From assembly GCA_022925895.1 (NCBI GenBank), contig JAKSYS010000552.1, positions 1-42,228 on the forward strand: a stretch of DNA of 42,228 bases, written 5' to 3'. Every line of letters starts with the position of its first letter. Positions within the stretch are counted from its first letter, which is position 1. The position numbers and the translations under genes are program-made. The DNA is from Fragilaria crotonensis (taxonomy: Eukaryota > Bacillariophyta > Fragilariophyceae > Fragilariales > Fragilariaceae). Under the pieces are notes generated by a model, which was given only the letters and a program-made list of their open reading frames with translations, was not told the DNA's origin and ran no database searches. Positions 41,688 through 42,228 of this stretch are shown piece after piece.

Positions 41688-42228
41688 TATCCAGTTAACT
41701 CCCCAGCCAAGTCCCCTAGAACTTCAGCGTTGTTAACAATGCCATCACATAGGGAGGCAATACCTTCATCGTTCATGAAGGATTGAATCAGCACTATTGC
41801 TTCGCCTTGAAGTGCCTCCTTGGCAGAGTTGCCGTTGCACACAATTTCAAGCGCTTTGAGAAGGTCATCTTCTCCCCATCCGTTCGCACTTGCCTCTCCG
41901 GCGATTAGCAGTAATGATGCAACGTCGAATCCAGCTTCAGCCAACAAGCTCAACCTTTTTCTGGCTTTAGCCTTCTCTCGCTCACGAAGGTACTCTGATG
42001 TCCCCAGCGCCCCAGCACGATCGACCAAGTCGCGCGTGGTTTCAGACCTGGCGTACAGTCCGATGACGTAATTGACACTTTCCAGGATAGTCGAATCTGC
42101 TGTCAGGGCGCGAACTTCTCGCTGATCGACGACTCCACCTTTGGCCTTCTCACATATCCGTTGAAAATGTTGCAGATCACACCCGCGTTGCGCGAGTTGT
42201 GTCAGGACGAGCGTTGCCTTCGAGCGTC
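41663..42228 (-). CDS. Unknown protein, C-terminal part only, runs off the window
   Basis: The minus frame is open from the right edge to a stop at 41663, giving 187 residues of an incomplete gene. It starts KATLVLTQLAQRGCDLQHFQ and includes REVRALTADSTILESVNYVIG, YARSETTRDLVDRAGALG, YLREREKAKARKRLSLL, LLIAGEASANGWGEDDLLKA and ELTGYVLEALFG. It looks all-helical with roughly repeated 35-40 residue blocks, so a HEAT/ARM-like fold is possible, but I recognise no family. It is the only clean copy in a tandem series whose other copies (39061-41687) are degenerate. The true start lies outside the window. Confidence 0.7.
   Translation of the reverse strand, partial: RSKATLVLTQLAQRGCDLQHFQRICEKAKGGVVDQREVRALTADSTILESVNYVIGLYARSETTRDLVDRAGALGTSEYLREREKAKARKRLSLLAEAGFDVASLLLIAGEASANGWGEDDLLKALEIVCNGNSAKEALQGEAIVLIQSFMNDEGIASLCDGIVNNAEVLGDLAGELTGYVLEALFG

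Noticed and set aside
1-42228. A new defence or mobile gene system
   Set aside because: Apart from the Copia element and the unknown repeat family, the genes fall into known eukaryotic families with no clustered novel architecture.

Overview
This window looks like nuclear DNA of a diatom, probably a pennate. Three things point that way. Two genes encode proteins that start with bipartite plastid-targeting leaders, one with the classic ASAF-AP motif. Most long genes are split by short GT-AG introns, mostly 64-141 bp and up to 227 bp. A Copia-type LTR retrotransposon fills the left end. No organelle or bacterial operon structure, rRNA, tRNA or CRISPR array was seen.

Layout, left to right. (1) 1-6029: a full-length Copia element on the minus strand, with two nearly identical 504-bp LTRs and a target-site duplication. 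(2) 6030-6777: unexplained, stop-ridden sequence. (3) 6778-10227, minus: a four-exon chromatin protein with two PHD fingers and about six AT-hooks. (4) Plus-strand genes: a DinB-like protein (10620-11285), an atypical short-chain dehydrogenase with an N-terminal zinc-ribbon-like extension (11960-13963), and a SAM methyltransferase with two CCHC knuckles (14515-15702). (5) 15845-22519, minus: tandem OSCA/CSC1 (DUF221) channel genes, one nearly intact and one multiply broken. (6) 23119-23832, plus: a broken SET-domain gene. (7) 23911-29165, minus: a Nup98-Nup96 precursor with GLFG repeats, GLEBS motif, HFS autocleavage site and Nup96 region, read in many frames. (8) 30806-32512, plus: a bZIP factor. 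(9) 32578-33439, minus: plastid IspF, divergent from a plastid-targeted membrane protein (33791-34351, plus). (10) 35071-38777, plus: a HIRAN/SNF2/RING helicase of the RAD5/HLTF type, with several frame breaks. (11) 39061-42228: a compound tandem array, about 1.3 kb per unit, of decayed copies of an unknown minus-strand gene whose readable copy runs off the right edge.

Two themes stand out. First, frame breaks are numerous but unevenly spread. Most that I can place behave as loss of one base, often inside a short homopolymer. That fits undercalled homopolymers in the assembly at least as well as pseudogene decay. Both OSCA copies share one such break at the same T-run. Second, most long intergenic spacers share a biased vocabulary (GTACTG, TACTGTA, CTACTGTAG) that is not obvious in exons.

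The genes do not form one pathway. They are an ordinary mix: chromatin (PHD, SET), nuclear pore (Nup98-96), DNA-damage tolerance (RAD5/HLTF-like), transcription (bZIP), ion channels (OSCA), RNA modification (possible methyltransferase role) and plastid isoprenoid synthesis (IspF). I did not find a clear new defence or mobile system. The most unusual items are the shared OSCA frame break, the Tyr-less SDR fusion, the Pol frame that runs into the LTR, and the compound repeat array.
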